64,000 bases of DNA, taken from Agaribacterium haliotis (GTDB lineage: Bacteria > Pseudomonadota > Gammaproteobacteria > Pseudomonadales > Cellvibrionaceae). The position numbers and the translations under genes were made by a program. Shown one piece after another: positions 37,467 to 46,515 of this stretch (its first letter is position 1; every line of letters begins with the position of its first letter). A model generated the notes under the pieces. It made no database searches, had not been told where the DNA came from, and saw only the letters and a list, made by a program, of their open reading frames with translations. The DNA lies in the NCBI RefSeq assembly GCF_002312815.1, contig NZ_NKQJ01000008.1, positions 170,102-234,101 of the forward strand, written 5' to 3'.

Positions 37467-37946
37467 ATGGCTATGCACCCTTTGAGAAAACGCCGTTTAA
37501 TGATTGTGCTGTTTATTGTTATCGGCAGCAGCTTGGTCATTGGTTTAATGCTTTATGCAATGCGCGAGAGCATCAACTTGTTTTATCCGCCGTCGAAGAT
37601 TGTCAATGGTGAAGCGCCGATAGGCCGCACGATTAAAGCCGGCGGCTGCGTAGTGCCGGGCTCGGTTAAGCGCGAAGATGAAGGCCTCGGTGTGCGCTTT
37701 GAGATCACCGACGGCGCCGCCGAGGTGCCGGTGATCTACGAAGGCATCCTGCCGGATCTGTTTGCCGAGGGCGAGGCCGCTGTGGTCGATGGCAAAATGG
37801 ATAAGCAGGGCGTTTTTCAGGCAACACGCGTGCTGGCTAAGCACGATGAAAACTACACGCCGGCCGAAGTCTCCGAGAATTTACAGACCGACGCCGATGC
37901 TCAGGGTGTCGAGCATCAGAAATCCTGCCAAGGCATCAACTACTAA
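37467..37946 (+). CDS. ccmE: Cytochrome c-type biogenesis heme chaperone CcmE
   Basis: A 159-residue periplasmic heme chaperone anchored by one N-terminal membrane span (MIVLFIVIGSSLVIGLMLYA). The OB-fold part has FEITDGAAEVPVIYEGILPD, and the covalent heme ligand is His126 in VLAKHDENYTP, with the conserved Tyr130, corresponding to His130/Tyr134 of E. coli CcmE. It receives heme from CcmC and hands it to CcmF/CcmH. Confidence 0.96.
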   Translation: MAMHPLRKRRLMIVLFIVIGSSLVIGLMLYAMRESINLFYPPSKIVNGEAPIGRTIKAGGCVVPGSVKREDEGLGVRFEITDGAAEVPVIYEGILPDLFAEGEAAVVDGKMDKQGVFQATRVLAKHDENYTPAEVSENLQTDADAQGVEHQKSCQGINY

Positions 37947-37955
37947 GGGCTGTTT

Positions 37956-39941
37956 ATGTTTCCAGAATACGGACAACTTGCACTTAATTTTGCGCTGTTT
38001 TTATCGATCTGCCTGGCGGTGATTCCCCTGGTTGGCAGCTTAACCGGCAAAGTAATTTGGATGGCGAGCGCACGCAGCCTGGCGACGGCGGTGTTTGTGT
38101 TTGTCGGCATTGCCTACGCCGTATTGACCTGGGCGTTTTATACCGACGATTTCAGTGTTGCCTACGTCGCTCAAAACAGTAACTCGCTGTTGCCGACCAT
38201 CTACAAAATCTGCGCCGTTTGGGGCGGTCACGAAGGCTCGCTACTGCTGTGGGTGTTTACGCTGGCGAGCTGGACCTTTGCCGTGAGCTGCTTTTCACGC
38301 GCGATGCCGCTTGATCTGGTCGCCCGCATTTTAAGTGTGCTGGGCATGATCAGTGTTGGCTTTCTCTCGTTTATGCTGTTCACCTCAAACCCCTTTGAGC
38401 GAGTGTTGCCGAATATTCCGATGGATGGCAGCGATCTTAACCCGCTGCTCCAGGACCCGGGTTTTGTCATCCACCCGCCGATGCTTTACATGGGTTATGT
38501 TGGTTTTTCGGTGGTGTTTGCATTTGCCATCGCCGCATTGATTGGCGGCCGCATTGATTCAGCCTGGGCGCGCTGGGCGCGGCCGTGGACCAATGTCGCC
38601 TGGGCCTTTCTCGGTGTCGGCATTATGCTCGGCAGCTGGTGGGCGTATTACGAACTGGGCTGGGGCGGCTGGTGGTTCTGGGATCCGGTTGAAAACGCGT
38701 CGTTTATGCCGTGGTTGGCCGGCACCGCGCTTATTCACTGTCTGGCGATGACCGAAAAGCGCGGCGTGTTTGTGAACTGGACTCTGCTATTGGCGATACT
38801 GGCATTTTCTCTAAGCCTGCTCGGTACCTTCTTGGTGCGCTCGGGTGTATTGACCAGTGTGCACGCGTTTGCGTCGGACCCGTCGCGCGGTATGTTTATT
38901 CTCGGCTTTTTGGCCGTTGCGGTTGGTGGCTCGCTTACGCTCTATGCACTTCGCGCCCCCGAGCTTAAGAGCGAAGCGGGTTTTGAAGTGGTATCGCGCG
39001 AAAGTTTTATGCTGTTTAACAGCCTGATTTTTGTGCTGGCCTGTGCGTTTGTACTGCTCGGAACCTTGTTCCCGCTGATAGCTGATGCACTGGACTTGGG
39101 TAAATACAGTGTCGGCGAGCCGTACTTTAATTTGTTTTTCCCGCCGATGATGGCGCTGGTTGGCTGCCTGCTCGGCGTCGGCGTGATGTTAAATTGGAAG
39201 CGCGGCCGCATCGAGCGCAGCGTATTCTGGCAGGCTGGTGCGGCCAGCCTTAGCTTGTTTTTGGCAATATTGTTGCCGTCGATTTACGGCGATACGTTTA
39301 GCATTGGCGCTGCGCTTACGATTTTTGTCGGCAGCTGGGTCATTTTTGCCTCAATCATCGACTATATTCGCCGCTGCGCACAAAGCGGGCGCGCGGGCTT
39401 TCGTTTTCAGAGATTTACCGCCAGCTATTGGGGCATGATGATAGCTCACGCAGGTTTTGGTGTGTGCCTGCTCGGCGCCGGCATCGATTCAATCTATGCC
39501 GAGCAACGCGATTTGCGTGTGCGCGCCGGCACCGCGGTTGAAGTTGGCGGCTACCAGTTTGAGCTGCTGGAAGTCACCCGTGTGCGCGGGCCAAACTATT
39601 GGGCCGATAGGGGCCAGTTTGTGGTTAGCCGCAACGGCGAGCAGATTGCGACCATGCAACCTGAAAAGCGCCGTTATTTTTCCGGCGGCAATATGATGAC
39701 CGAAGCGGCCATTGATGCCGGTTTATTTCGCGATCTCTATGTCTCACTTGGCGATAAAATTAACAACAGCGACTACGCCGTGCGTATTTATATGAAACCG
39801 CTGGTGCGCTGGATTTGGCTGGGCGCTTTATTAATGTCTATTGGCGGTGTGATTGCAATTGCCGACAAGCGCTATCGCCGGGTAAAAGTGGTTGGTGACA
39901 AAGCCGTGCGCGTAGCGCCAGTAACAGGGAATGCCTCGTAA
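37956..39941 (+). CDS. ccmF: Cytochrome c heme lyase subunit CcmF
   Basis: A 661-residue multi-span inner-membrane protein, the core of the heme ligation step. The WWD motif is in ELGWGGWWFWDPVENASFMPW, preceded by conserved His segments (WGGHEGSLLLW, and FVIHPPMLYMGYVGF). About 15 membrane spans are expected, and a C-terminal soluble segment carries GYQFELLEVTRVRGPNY. The stop overlaps the ccmG start by one base. It normally works with CcmH and, in many bacteria, CcmI, which are not found next to it here. Confidence 0.96.
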   Translation: MFPEYGQLALNFALFLSICLAVIPLVGSLTGKVIWMASARSLATAVFVFVGIAYAVLTWAFYTDDFSVAYVAQNSNSLLPTIYKICAVWGGHEGSLLLWVFTLASWTFAVSCFSRAMPLDLVARILSVLGMISVGFLSFMLFTSNPFERVLPNIPMDGSDLNPLLQDPGFVIHPPMLYMGYVGFSVVFAFAIAALIGGRIDSAWARWARPWTNVAWAFLGVGIMLGSWWAYYELGWGGWWFWDPVENASFMPWLAGTALIHCLAMTEKRGVFVNWTLLLAILAFSLSLLGTFLVRSGVLTSVHAFASDPSRGMFILGFLAVAVGGSLTLYALRAPELKSEAGFEVVSRESFMLFNSLIFVLACAFVLLGTLFPLIADALDLGKYSVGEPYFNLFFPPMMALVGCLLGVGVMLNWKRGRIERSVFWQAGAASLSLFLAILLPSIYGDTFSIGAALTIFVGSWVIFASIIDYIRRCAQSGRAGFRFQRFTASYWGMMIAHAGFGVCLLGAGIDSIYAEQRDLRVRAGTAVEVGGYQFELLEVTRVRGPNYWADRGQFVVSRNGEQIATMQPEKRRYFSGGNMMTEAAIDAGLFRDLYVSLGDKINNSDYAVRIYMKPLVRWIWLGALLMSIGGVIAIADKRYRRVKVVGDKAVRVAPVTGNAS

Positions 39942-40498
39942 TGAAACGTCTGTTCTTGTTTGTGCCGGTCGCTTTATTTGTGGTGCTTGGTATCTTTTTG
40001 TTTTCGGGTATAGGCAAAGACCCAACCGAGCTGCCGTCTATGGCGCTTGGCAAAAAAATGCCGGCCTTTGAACTGCCCGAGCTCGGTGCGGATACGCGCA
40101 CCGTCACCGAAAAACAGCTGCTTGGCCGGGCGGCGGTGCTCAATGTGTGGGCTTCGTGGTGCCCGACCTGCGTGCACGAGCACCCATTTTTGCTCAAGCT
40201 CAGCAAGCGCGGTATTCCCGTTATAGGTATTAATTATCAAGACGAAGATCAGGCCGCGCTTAACTGGCTCGAGAAATATAAAAACCCCTATGAATTGATC
40301 ATTGTCGATAAAAAAGGGCGCTTAGGCTTTGATCTTGGGGTAACCGGCGCGCCAGAGACCTTTTTGCTCGATGCGAACGGGCAAATACGTTATCGCCACA
40401 CCGGTGTGCTCGATGAGGCCGTATGGCAGGCGCATTTTGCTTCAAGTTTTGCTGGGCAAAGCGATGCTCAGGTAGGGCAGGCCAGCGCCGAGCCTTAA
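39941..40498 (+). CDS. ccmG: Thiol:disulfide interchange protein CcmG/DsbE
   Basis: A 185-residue membrane-anchored thioredoxin-like protein that reduces apocytochrome c or CcmH cysteines. The N-terminal anchor is LFLFVPVALFVVLGIFLFSG. The active site is WASWCPTCVHEHPFL, and the cis-Pro region (TGAPETFLLDANGQI) contains the acidic pocket typical of DsbE. The C-terminus is slightly extended (AGQSDAQVGQASAEP). In related gammaproteobacteria ccmH follows immediately; here the next gene is an RHS element 380 bases away. Confidence 0.95.
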   Translation: MKRLFLFVPVALFVVLGIFLFSGIGKDPTELPSMALGKKMPAFELPELGADTRTVTEKQLLGRAAVLNVWASWCPTCVHEHPFLLKLSKRGIPVIGINYQDEDQAALNWLEKYKNPYELIIVDKKGRLGFDLGVTGAPETFLLDANGQIRYRHTGVLDEAVWQAHFASSFAGQSDAQVGQASAEP

Positions 40499-40878
40499 AC
40501 GCTTATTCGTTGACTTATCACTTTTGATTTTTCTGCACTGCTCGCGCTGGCGCATCGCTATGTAAAGGCTACAGTGTGAGCTTGTGATGCTTGCTGACCT
40601 TCGTGTTTTGCGCTGTAGTAAACGCCAGCCGCTAAATACTAAGCAGTGCTTGATGTATTTGCAGCATATGTCGCGAACTTTCGTACAACAAGGTAGTATG
40701 CTTTGTCGCCTGAATGCCCCTGGCTATTATTGCCGGGGCTTTAAGTTTGGGCTTTTAGGGCAAGTGAAGGTAAAGCGTAAGATGGCGCTTGGCCTATGAT
40801 GCTGTCGGGCCCAATATAGTTCGGCTCTGTAGCCTAAGGGGCTAGTAGGAATCTGAGCCCTCGTAGCATGGATTTTAC
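40499..40878. other. Gap between ccmG and the RHS gene (no ccmH found)
   Basis: This 380-bp stretch lies where ccmH normally begins. I looked for the CcmH signature (signal peptide then L-R-C-x-x-C-Q) in all frames and saw nothing. A possible terminator hairpin lies at 40716-40739. The RHS start has no strong ribosome binding site; ATG 40879 is the first in frame. Confidence 0.5.
40716..40742 (+). terminator. Possible terminator of the ccm operon
   Basis: An 8-bp stem with one bulged T: GCCCC(T)GGC, loop TATTATT, then GCCGGGGC, followed by TTTAAG. The U-run is short, so function as a terminator is likely but not certain. Confidence 0.45.
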
Positions 40879-43800
40879 ATGGATTTGCTTATAGCGGTTG
40901 CAGGAAAGGCAACCTATCAATTGATCTTCGATAAAAGCGCACAGCGGCCAAAGCTTGCACGCCCAGCCAACGCCGAAAGCGCCGGTGAGGCGCTTAAGGT
41001 GCTCGCCACGTCGCAGTTAACGGTTAAAGCGCCGTCGTCCTGGCAGGCGCTTTGGAAATACGTCAAACCCGCATCCAGCAACCATGTTCTGCACAGCAAA
41101 GCCGATATTCAATCGGCGCTTAGCACGCTGGTTGAAGAGCAGCGCCTGTTTTTAATTAAAGCGCCGACAGAATGCATTGCCCTGAGTCGCCCCGGCAACC
41201 ATCAGCAGCGAAGCTTTGGCGCAGCCGCCAATGCGCGCTCCGGTAGTGGTACGGGTGGCAGTGGTGGCGCTAGTAATAGCAGCAATAAAAGCACCGCTAA
41301 TAACAAAGAGCCAGAGTTAGAAGCCGTAACAAAAACTCAGCGCAGTTTGGCTGCCCAGAGCAGTGATAAAAAGCTCGAGGCTAAAGAATCGGACGATCCG
41401 GCGCTCGGCAACGATCAGCCCGAGAGCAAAAGCGAATGCCGCAGCGACCCGGTGAATATGACCACCGGCGAAGAAATGCTCGCGTTTGACGATGCCGTGT
41501 TGCCCGGGCCCATGCCTTTTGTTTTGCGCCGCAGCTATCGCAGTGCGCAGCAAGAAAACATCGGTTTTGGCCGCAGCTGGTCACACAGCGGCAGCGAAAG
41601 CCTCGAACTTGAGCAGTACCACGTTCGCTATCGCACCAGCGAAGGCCGGCAGCTGCGCTTTAAAATCCCCAGGCTCGGCCAGCAGAGCCGCTATTTGCCC
41701 GAGCACCTAAGTTTAGAGCTGCTCAGTGAGCATGCCTTTGTGCTGAAGGAGCAGGGGCAGTGGGACAGGGTCTTTGTACGCGACAACCAGCGCCAGAGCC
41801 TGTTTCGCCTGAAGCAGCTGCGCCACCAGGCTTATGTTCCCGCGCGCGAGGGCATCAGTGAAAAAGGTTTTTGTTTGAACTTTGCCCACAATGCGCGCGG
41901 TTTTTTAACGCGCATTGACGCTAATTGGGGAAGGGCGCTGTTATTAAACCGCAACGATAAAGACCAATTAAGCCGCATTGAACTGCTCAACAGTAAAAAC
42001 AATAAAACACGCACGCTTGCCGAGTACGATTACTGTGACGACGGCAACCTGATTGCCCACCGCAACGCGCTTGGCGCGGGCGAAGAATATAGCTACCAAA
42101 ACAACCAGCTAAGCCGGCGCACACTCGCCACCGGTTTTTGTTTTTATTTTGAATGGGAGCACGATGGCCCGGGTGCACGCTGCAAACGCGCCTGGGGTGA
42201 CCGCGGTATTTACGAAGCAAAATTCGAGTGGGATGTCGACAATAAAATATCCAAGGTTGTCGACAGTCGCGGATACAGCAATACTCTGCACTACAACGAC
42301 TACGGCCAAATTGTTAAAGAAATTGACTACGAGGGCCACGAGCATCAAAAGCACTATCAAAACGGCCGCTTAAGTAAAACGCTTGACCCACTCGGCAATA
42401 AAACCCACTTTTTTTACGACGATGACAACAACCCTGTTGGCATGCGCGATGCGCTCGGCAACCGCGCAACCTTAAGTTATTTTCGCGGCCGGCCGAGTCT
42501 GTTCAGTGACGTTGACAAAGCGCAGTGGAAACGAAGCTACGACAGCCGCGGCCTGCTTACAAAGTTGGTCGACCCGCTCGGCCAGCAAACGCGCTACCAC
42601 TACAATCAAAATGGCCTGTTGATTCAGCAGGACGATGCCGACGGCCTCAGCCAAAAATACCGCTGGGGTGAACAGGGTGAGCTTGTACATGTGATTGATA
42701 GTCGCGGCCACAAGCGCCTATTTATTTACGATGACTGGGGCCGGGTTGAGCAAGTTGTTGCCAGCCACGCCGAAGACGAGCAGCGCCAGTCGGTAACGAG
42801 TTACCGCTACACCGAGAGTGATCAGGTCGCCGAAGTAAGGCTGCCAAGCGGCGAGACACTGCACTATTATTATAACGACAACGATCAGCTCGAGCGTTTT
42901 GTCGACGCCCAGGGGCGCTGTACCCAGTGGTCTTACGACGGTTTGAGCCAGGTAATTGAACGCGTTGATGCCGAAGGCCAGAAATTAAAATACGAATACG
43001 ATACAGAGCGCAATTTAACCGCGTTAATAAACGAAAAAGCCGAGCGCCACGAATTTTTCTACGACGGTAACGAAAAACTAGTTAAAGAAATTGGCTTTGA
43101 TGGCCGAGTGCAAGAATACAGCTACAACGCCGCCGGCCAGTTGATCAAGCACCTTGATGCCGGTGAAATTGAAACCCGCTTTGTGCGCGACGCGCTTGGG
43201 CGCATGCAAACCAAAGAGAGCCGCCGTATCCTAAGCGAGGGCGGACACGGCGATGAGCAAAAACAGCGCACCCGCTACGCTTACGATGCCAAAGGCCGTA
43301 TTCTTGAATGCTACAACGAACACCAGTTTTTAAGTTTTGAATACAACAAGCTCGGCCGTCTGATTAAAGAGCAGCACGCAGATATTAACAACAATAAAAT
43401 TGTCGCGGCATCTAAAGTTGATATTGAATTTAAATACCAGTGGCCGGGCCTGTTAAGCAGCATCAAGTTGCCGGGCAATGAATTAATTCAGTACAACTAC
43501 GATGCGCAGCGCCAGTTTCAACAGGCTGCGTATAACGGCCATCTGCTCACCCATATTGAACGCGATGAATTTGGCCGGGAAACCGAGCGCCACCAGGGCG
43601 CTTTATTAACCCAGAGCAGTTACGACCCGATGGGCCGCCTTGCCGCCCAGCAAAGTTACAACAAAGAAAACAAACAAAACGGCCCGGTACAGCGCAGCTA
43701 CGGCTACGATAAATTTGGCCGCCTTAGCGATTTTAGCAGCGGCGACGAACAGCTTCGCTACGTTTACGACTTGGTTAATCGTTTGCAGCGCGTCGATGGC

Positions 43801-44940
43801 AGTGAGCCCGAGCTATTTTATTTCGACCCGGCAAGCAACCTTGTCAGTCAAGAAGGGCAGGGTAAAGGCCGGGCCGACGGCAACCGCCTGACCTTGCTTG
43901 GCGATAGAAAATTTAGCTACGACAAACGCGGTAACTTAATCAAAGAAAATCGTGGCAAAGAAGGCAAGCTCGAAACACGCTATCAATACGACAACGACAA
44001 CCGGCTTGTAGCGGTTGAAAAGCAGGGCCAGCATACTCAGTATCGCTACGATCCGCTGGGCCGGCGCATCGCTAAAACCGACGCCTTTGGCTGCAGCCGT
44101 TTTCTCTGGGCCGGCGATCAAATGCTCAAAGAGCAGCGCGGTGAAATTGAGCTTAGCTACATCTACGAACCACAAAACCATCGCCCATTGGCGATGATAA
44201 AAGATGGCCAGGCCTACCACTACCACTTAGACCAACTCGGCACGCCGCGAGAGCTTAGTGATGAGCGAGGCAGCATCGTTTGGAAAGCCCGCTACAAAAG
44301 CTACGGCAACCTTGCGGTAAAAGAAGTTGATGAAGTTGAAAACAACTTACGATTTCAAGGCCAGTATTTTGATAAAGAAAGCGGCCTGCATTACAACAGG
44401 CATCGTTACTACGACCCCAGCTTAGGGCAGTTTACGACGCAAGACCCGATTGGGTTATTGGGTGGGGTGAATAACTATCAGTATGCGCCCAATCCGATTC
44501 AATGGGTAGATCCTCTGGGGTTGAGCTGTAAGGAAGAGCCAATAACTGATCCTTCTCGGTTACTACAAGCGCCAGAAAACTTAACCCCTGAAATGCCTGG
44601 TGCTCCGATAACTAGTGTAATACTCCCTGCTGGCTTTGAATTTAACCAAGCAGTGTCCCCTGGGCAAAATGCGCCAGGAAAGTTCGGTACTTCAGATCAC
44701 ATACCAGATGTTGATTATGTTCGGAATGAGTTAGCTGTAATTCCTGATTTTAAAGAAGATATATCGGGTGTGAGGACTGTTCGTGTAAAGAGACCTGTTA
44801 GAGCACAAATAAGTACGGTTGGCCCACAGACCCAGGATGGGATTTTATACCCAGGTGGGGGAAGCCAGATAGATGTAATGGGGTACGATAGAAATGACCC
44901 ATATGTTGAGTTTGTCGGTGATGAAAGGCCAATTAATTAA
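40879..44940 (+). CDS. RHS repeat polymorphic toxin
   Basis: A 1353-residue RHS protein. Residues 1-110 are a unique N-terminal domain; a Ser/Gly/Asn linker follows (about 112-145); then the DUF6531 start of the RHS shell (DPVNMTTGEEMLAFDDAVLP, VLRRSYRSA). Dozens of YD repeats follow (for example YDSRGLLTKLVDPLGQQTRY), forming the cocoon. The shell closes with [20 protein letters not shown] and the DPLGL cleavage-type motif at about residue 1210. The last ~139 residues are the variable toxin tip. The tip has KFGTSDHI, YVRNELAV and YPGGGSQIDV and matches no family I can name; it is AT-richer than the shell. No PAAR domain, signal peptide or adjacent vgrG is seen, so the export route is unknown. 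The next gene is the presumed immunity gene. Confidence 0.92.
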   Translation: MDLLIAVAGKATYQLIFDKSAQRPKLARPANAESAGEALKVLATSQLTVKAPSSWQALWKYVKPASSNHVLHSKADIQSALSTLVEEQRLFLIKAPTECIALSRPGNHQQRSFGAAANARSGSGTGGSGGASNSSNKSTANNKEPELEAVTKTQRSLAAQSSDKKLEAKESDDPALGNDQPESKSECRSDPVNMTTGEEMLAFDDAVLPGPMPFVLRRSYRSAQQENIGFGRSWSHSGSESLELEQYHVRYRTSEGRQLRFKIPRLGQQSRYLPEHLSLELLSEHAFVLKEQGQWDRVFVRDNQRQSLFRLKQLRHQAYVPAREGISEKGFCLNFAHNARGFLTRIDANWGRALLLNRNDKDQLSRIELLNSKNNKTRTLAEYDYCDDGNLIAHRNALGAGEEYSYQNNQLSRRTLATGFCFYFEWEHDGPGARCKRAWGDRGIYEAKFEWDVDNKISKVVDSRGYSNTLHYNDYGQIVKEIDYEGHEHQKHYQNGRLSKTLDPLGNKTHFFYDDDNNPVGMRDALGNRATLSYFRGRPSLFSDVDKAQWKRSYDSRGLLTKLVDPLGQQTRYHYNQNGLLIQQDDADGLSQKYRWGEQGELVHVIDSRGHKRLFIYDDWGRVEQVVASHAEDEQRQSVTSYRYTESDQVAEVRLPSGETLHYYYNDNDQLERFVDAQGRCTQWSYDGLSQVIERVDAEGQKLKYEYDTERNLTALINEKAERHEFFYDGNEKLVKEIGFDGRVQEYSYNAAGQLIKHLDAGEIETRFVRDALGRMQTKESRRILSEGGHGDEQKQRTRYAYDAKGRILECYNEHQFLSFEYNKLGRLIKEQHADINNNKIVAASKVDIEFKYQWPGLLSSIKLPGNELIQYNYDAQRQFQQAAYNGHLLTHIERDEFGRETERHQGALLTQSSYDPMGRLAAQQSYNKENKQNGPVQRSYGYDKFGRLSDFSSGDEQLRYVYDLVNRLQRVDGSEPELFYFDPASNLVSQEGQGKGRADGNRLTLLGDRKFSYDKRGNLIKENRGKEGKLETRYQYDNDNRLVAVEKQGQHTQYRYDPLGRRIAKTDAFGCSRFLWAGDQMLKEQRGEIELSYIYEPQNHRPLAMIKDGQAYHYHLDQLGTPRELSDERGSIVWKARYKSYGNLAVKEVDEVENNLRFQGQYFDKESGLHYNRHRYYDPSLGQFTTQDPIGLLGGVNNYQYAPNPIQWVDPLGLSCKEEPITDPSRLLQAPENLTPEMPGAPITSVILPAGFEFNQAVSPGQNAPGKFGTSDHIPDVDYVRNELAVIPDFKEDISGVRTVRVKRPVRAQISTVGPQTQDGILYPGGGSQIDVMGYDRNDPYVEFVGDERPIN
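44168..44530 (+). repeat. Duplicated RHS core terminus, copy 1
   Basis: This 363-bp segment encodes the last part of the RHS core (from PQNHRPLAMIKDG to the DPLGLSCKE junction). It is repeated at 49079-49441 with a constant offset of 4911 bases, no indels and only scattered substitutions. Identity breaks off sharply just after the DPLGL motif, exactly where the toxin tip begins. Confidence 0.95.
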
Positions 44941-44952
44941 GAGTCTAAGTTT

Positions 44953-45312
44953 ATGATACAAAATGTGAGAGCTGAAGAGGGTGGCAAGAAGCTGGTATGG
45001 GAATCGAATGGAAATTGCTACCACCTCACTTACCCTTATCCAATATTTCACGTCGTAACGCCAGAAAAAGATCGGCTAATCGTTGTTGAGCCAGATAATG
45101 AGCATAGCCCAAGCAATGCAGTTGTTGTTGATGAGCTGGGTAATGAGCTTGCTAGAATCAATAATCCGTTGGCAAGTAAAGGGGCCATTTGCTTTGGTGA
45201 TGTATTTTATTCAAAAAACCGTATCAATTTGATAAGTGTATGCCCTAGAACAAACTATAGGTGTGTCGTTGATGGAAATGGAAACATCCTCGAAACACAT
45301 GAAACACGATAG
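44953..45312 (+). CDS. Presumed immunity protein of the RHS toxin
   Basis: A 119-residue cytosolic protein of no named family, 12 bases after the RHS stop. It is rich in predicted beta strands (KKLVWESNGNCYHLTY, HVVTPEKDRLIVVEPDN, NAVVVDELGNELARIN, YRCVVDGNGNILETHET). Immunity function is inferred from position directly after the toxin tip. Supporting this, a frameshifted relative (50636-50993) follows a relative of the same toxin tip (50316-50639): both share G-G-[KR], W, the LLEP/VVEP motif and NA[IV] in the same order. Low GC, like the rest of the array. Confidence 0.65.
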   Translation: MIQNVRAEEGGKKLVWESNGNCYHLTYPYPIFHVVTPEKDRLIVVEPDNEHSPSNAVVVDELGNELARINNPLASKGAICFGDVFYSKNRINLISVCPRTNYRCVVDGNGNILETHETR

Positions 45313-45335
45313 AAAGTGATTTTGAGCTCACTACG

Positions 45336-45746
45336 ATGACCATTAGCCAACAAGCAGTAGAGGCAATATCAGAAAACCTAAATGATCTTATAAAGCAGCA
45401 ATATCAGTATGCTCAGAATAATAGGTCGGATGAATATGCGGCATATAATGATTTCAAAGATCGTTTTATTGAAAAAAATAGTGATACGGATGTTCTAGCA
45501 GCGTTTGGTAGTTGCGCGGAGAGGCTGAATAATAATGAGCTGAAGGGGCTATTTTGGCTAGCCTCTTCATACAATATTCAGCTTTTTAGGGTCATTCCAG
45601 ATGTTATCCAGAGCGTTAACGATGATGAAAAGTTAACTCTTCTTGAATATTACTTCAGAAAAACAGATGGTTTGAGTGATGTAGATATAGGTATTGACCC
45701 AGTATTGAAGGCGTCGCTGGAAAAGCAGTTCGACCTTCTGAAGTGA
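45336..45746 (+). CDS. Orphan small helical protein, possible immunity gene
   Basis: A 136-residue, acidic, helical protein of unknown family (AVEAISENLNDLIKQQYQYA, then YNDFKDRFIEKN and LKASLEKQFDLLK). It has no signal peptide or membrane segment. It starts 23 bases after the presumed immunity gene, and its stop overlaps a GTG that may start the next gene. The context (AT-rich array of small genes behind an RHS toxin) suggests an orphan immunity protein, which is inference only. Confidence 0.55.
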   Translation: MTISQQAVEAISENLNDLIKQQYQYAQNNRSDEYAAYNDFKDRFIEKNSDTDVLAAFGSCAERLNNNELKGLFWLASSYNIQLFRVIPDVIQSVNDDEKLTLLEYYFRKTDGLSDVDIGIDPVLKASLEKQFDLLK

Positions 45747-46237
45747 CATGTTGCAAGCAGGCTGACGAATTGACTCTCCCTATGAAGGAAAAACGAATAG
45801 TCAGTAACGATACTAGTTTGCAAAGAATACTCGTGAGTTATCGTAATGGCGATCTGTCCACCGATGATTTGAATACCCGGCTAAAGAGTAATTCATCTAT
45901 TGCCAGAGATAATCTAACACGTAGCGCTTATCTTAAGCTTAAACAAAATAAACCACTTCTCGCTTGTAAAGAGGCGTTACCTTCATGTGGATGTTGTGAA
46001 AATATCTTCTCCGAAGGTGAGTTCTCTACTTATAGTGATTTTGAGCGCTGTGATGATGAAATTAAGAAGCATCGCTCTCTTAATAAAATTGACAGCATTC
46101 GAGAGCCTTCATTCGCAAGTGCTCTCCCCGAGGTTTTAGGAGGAACAGCGTACTACAAGTGTTCAGTCTGCAGCGCAGTTTGGCAAATTGTATTACCTGA
46201 AAGAGCTCAAAGAGGGACTTGGCAACGTGTTGCTTAA
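45743..46237 (+). CDS. Cys-rich orphan protein with zinc-ribbon-like motifs
   Basis: A 164-residue protein, or 151 residues if started at ATG 45782. It carries two Cys pairs: ALPSCGCCENIF near the middle and YYKCSVCSAVWQIVLPE near the C-terminus, arranged like a zinc ribbon. The start GTG 45743 overlaps the preceding TGA, and there is no clear ribosome binding site for either start. Function unknown; possible immunity protein by context. The Cys pairs resemble those of the next gene and of the TNT-associated small gene. Confidence 0.5.
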   Translation: MTCCKQADELTLPMKEKRIVSNDTSLQRILVSYRNGDLSTDDLNTRLKSNSSIARDNLTRSAYLKLKQNKPLLACKEALPSCGCCENIFSEGEFSTYSDFERCDDEIKKHRSLNKIDSIREPSFASALPEVLGGTAYYKCSVCSAVWQIVLPERAQRGTWQRVA

Positions 46238-46276
46238 TAACACTGTATTCCACTTTCGTGGCGGGACGTGTTTAGT

Positions 46277-46495
46277 ATGCCTTTAGCTAAAAAATATGTT
46301 GAGTTCAAGGTGAACCACCCGAAAGGCTACTTAGCAGGTAAAAACGTATTCTATGAGTGTTTGATATGTAACGCGGTAGTTGAGTCACAACCTCAGTATT
46401 TCGATGAGTGCCAGTGTCAAAATATTACAGTGGATACATCGGGCGGTAGGTTATCTATAACCGATCATACCCAGTTCAAGATGTTCAAGCAGTAA
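46277..46495 (+). CDS. Small Cys-rich protein
   Basis: A 72-residue protein starting at ATG 46277 (GGGA 10 bases upstream; a GTG at 46268 is in frame). It has two Cys clusters, FYECLICNAVVE and DECQCQNITVDTSGGRLSI, consistent with a single zinc-binding site. Small proteins of this shape occur among orphan immunity genes behind RHS and contact-dependent-inhibition loci, but I cannot name the family. Confidence 0.5.
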   Translation: MPLAKKYVEFKVNHPKGYLAGKNVFYECLICNAVVESQPQYFDECQCQNITVDTSGGRLSITDHTQFKMFKQ

Positions 46496-46515
46496 TCATT
46501 GGATAGATATTACCC

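Noticed and set aside
40584..40799. Open frame between ccmG and the RHS gene, examined as a possible ccmH remnant
   Set aside because: Lacks a signal peptide and the L-R-C-x-x-C motif; no similarity to CcmH.
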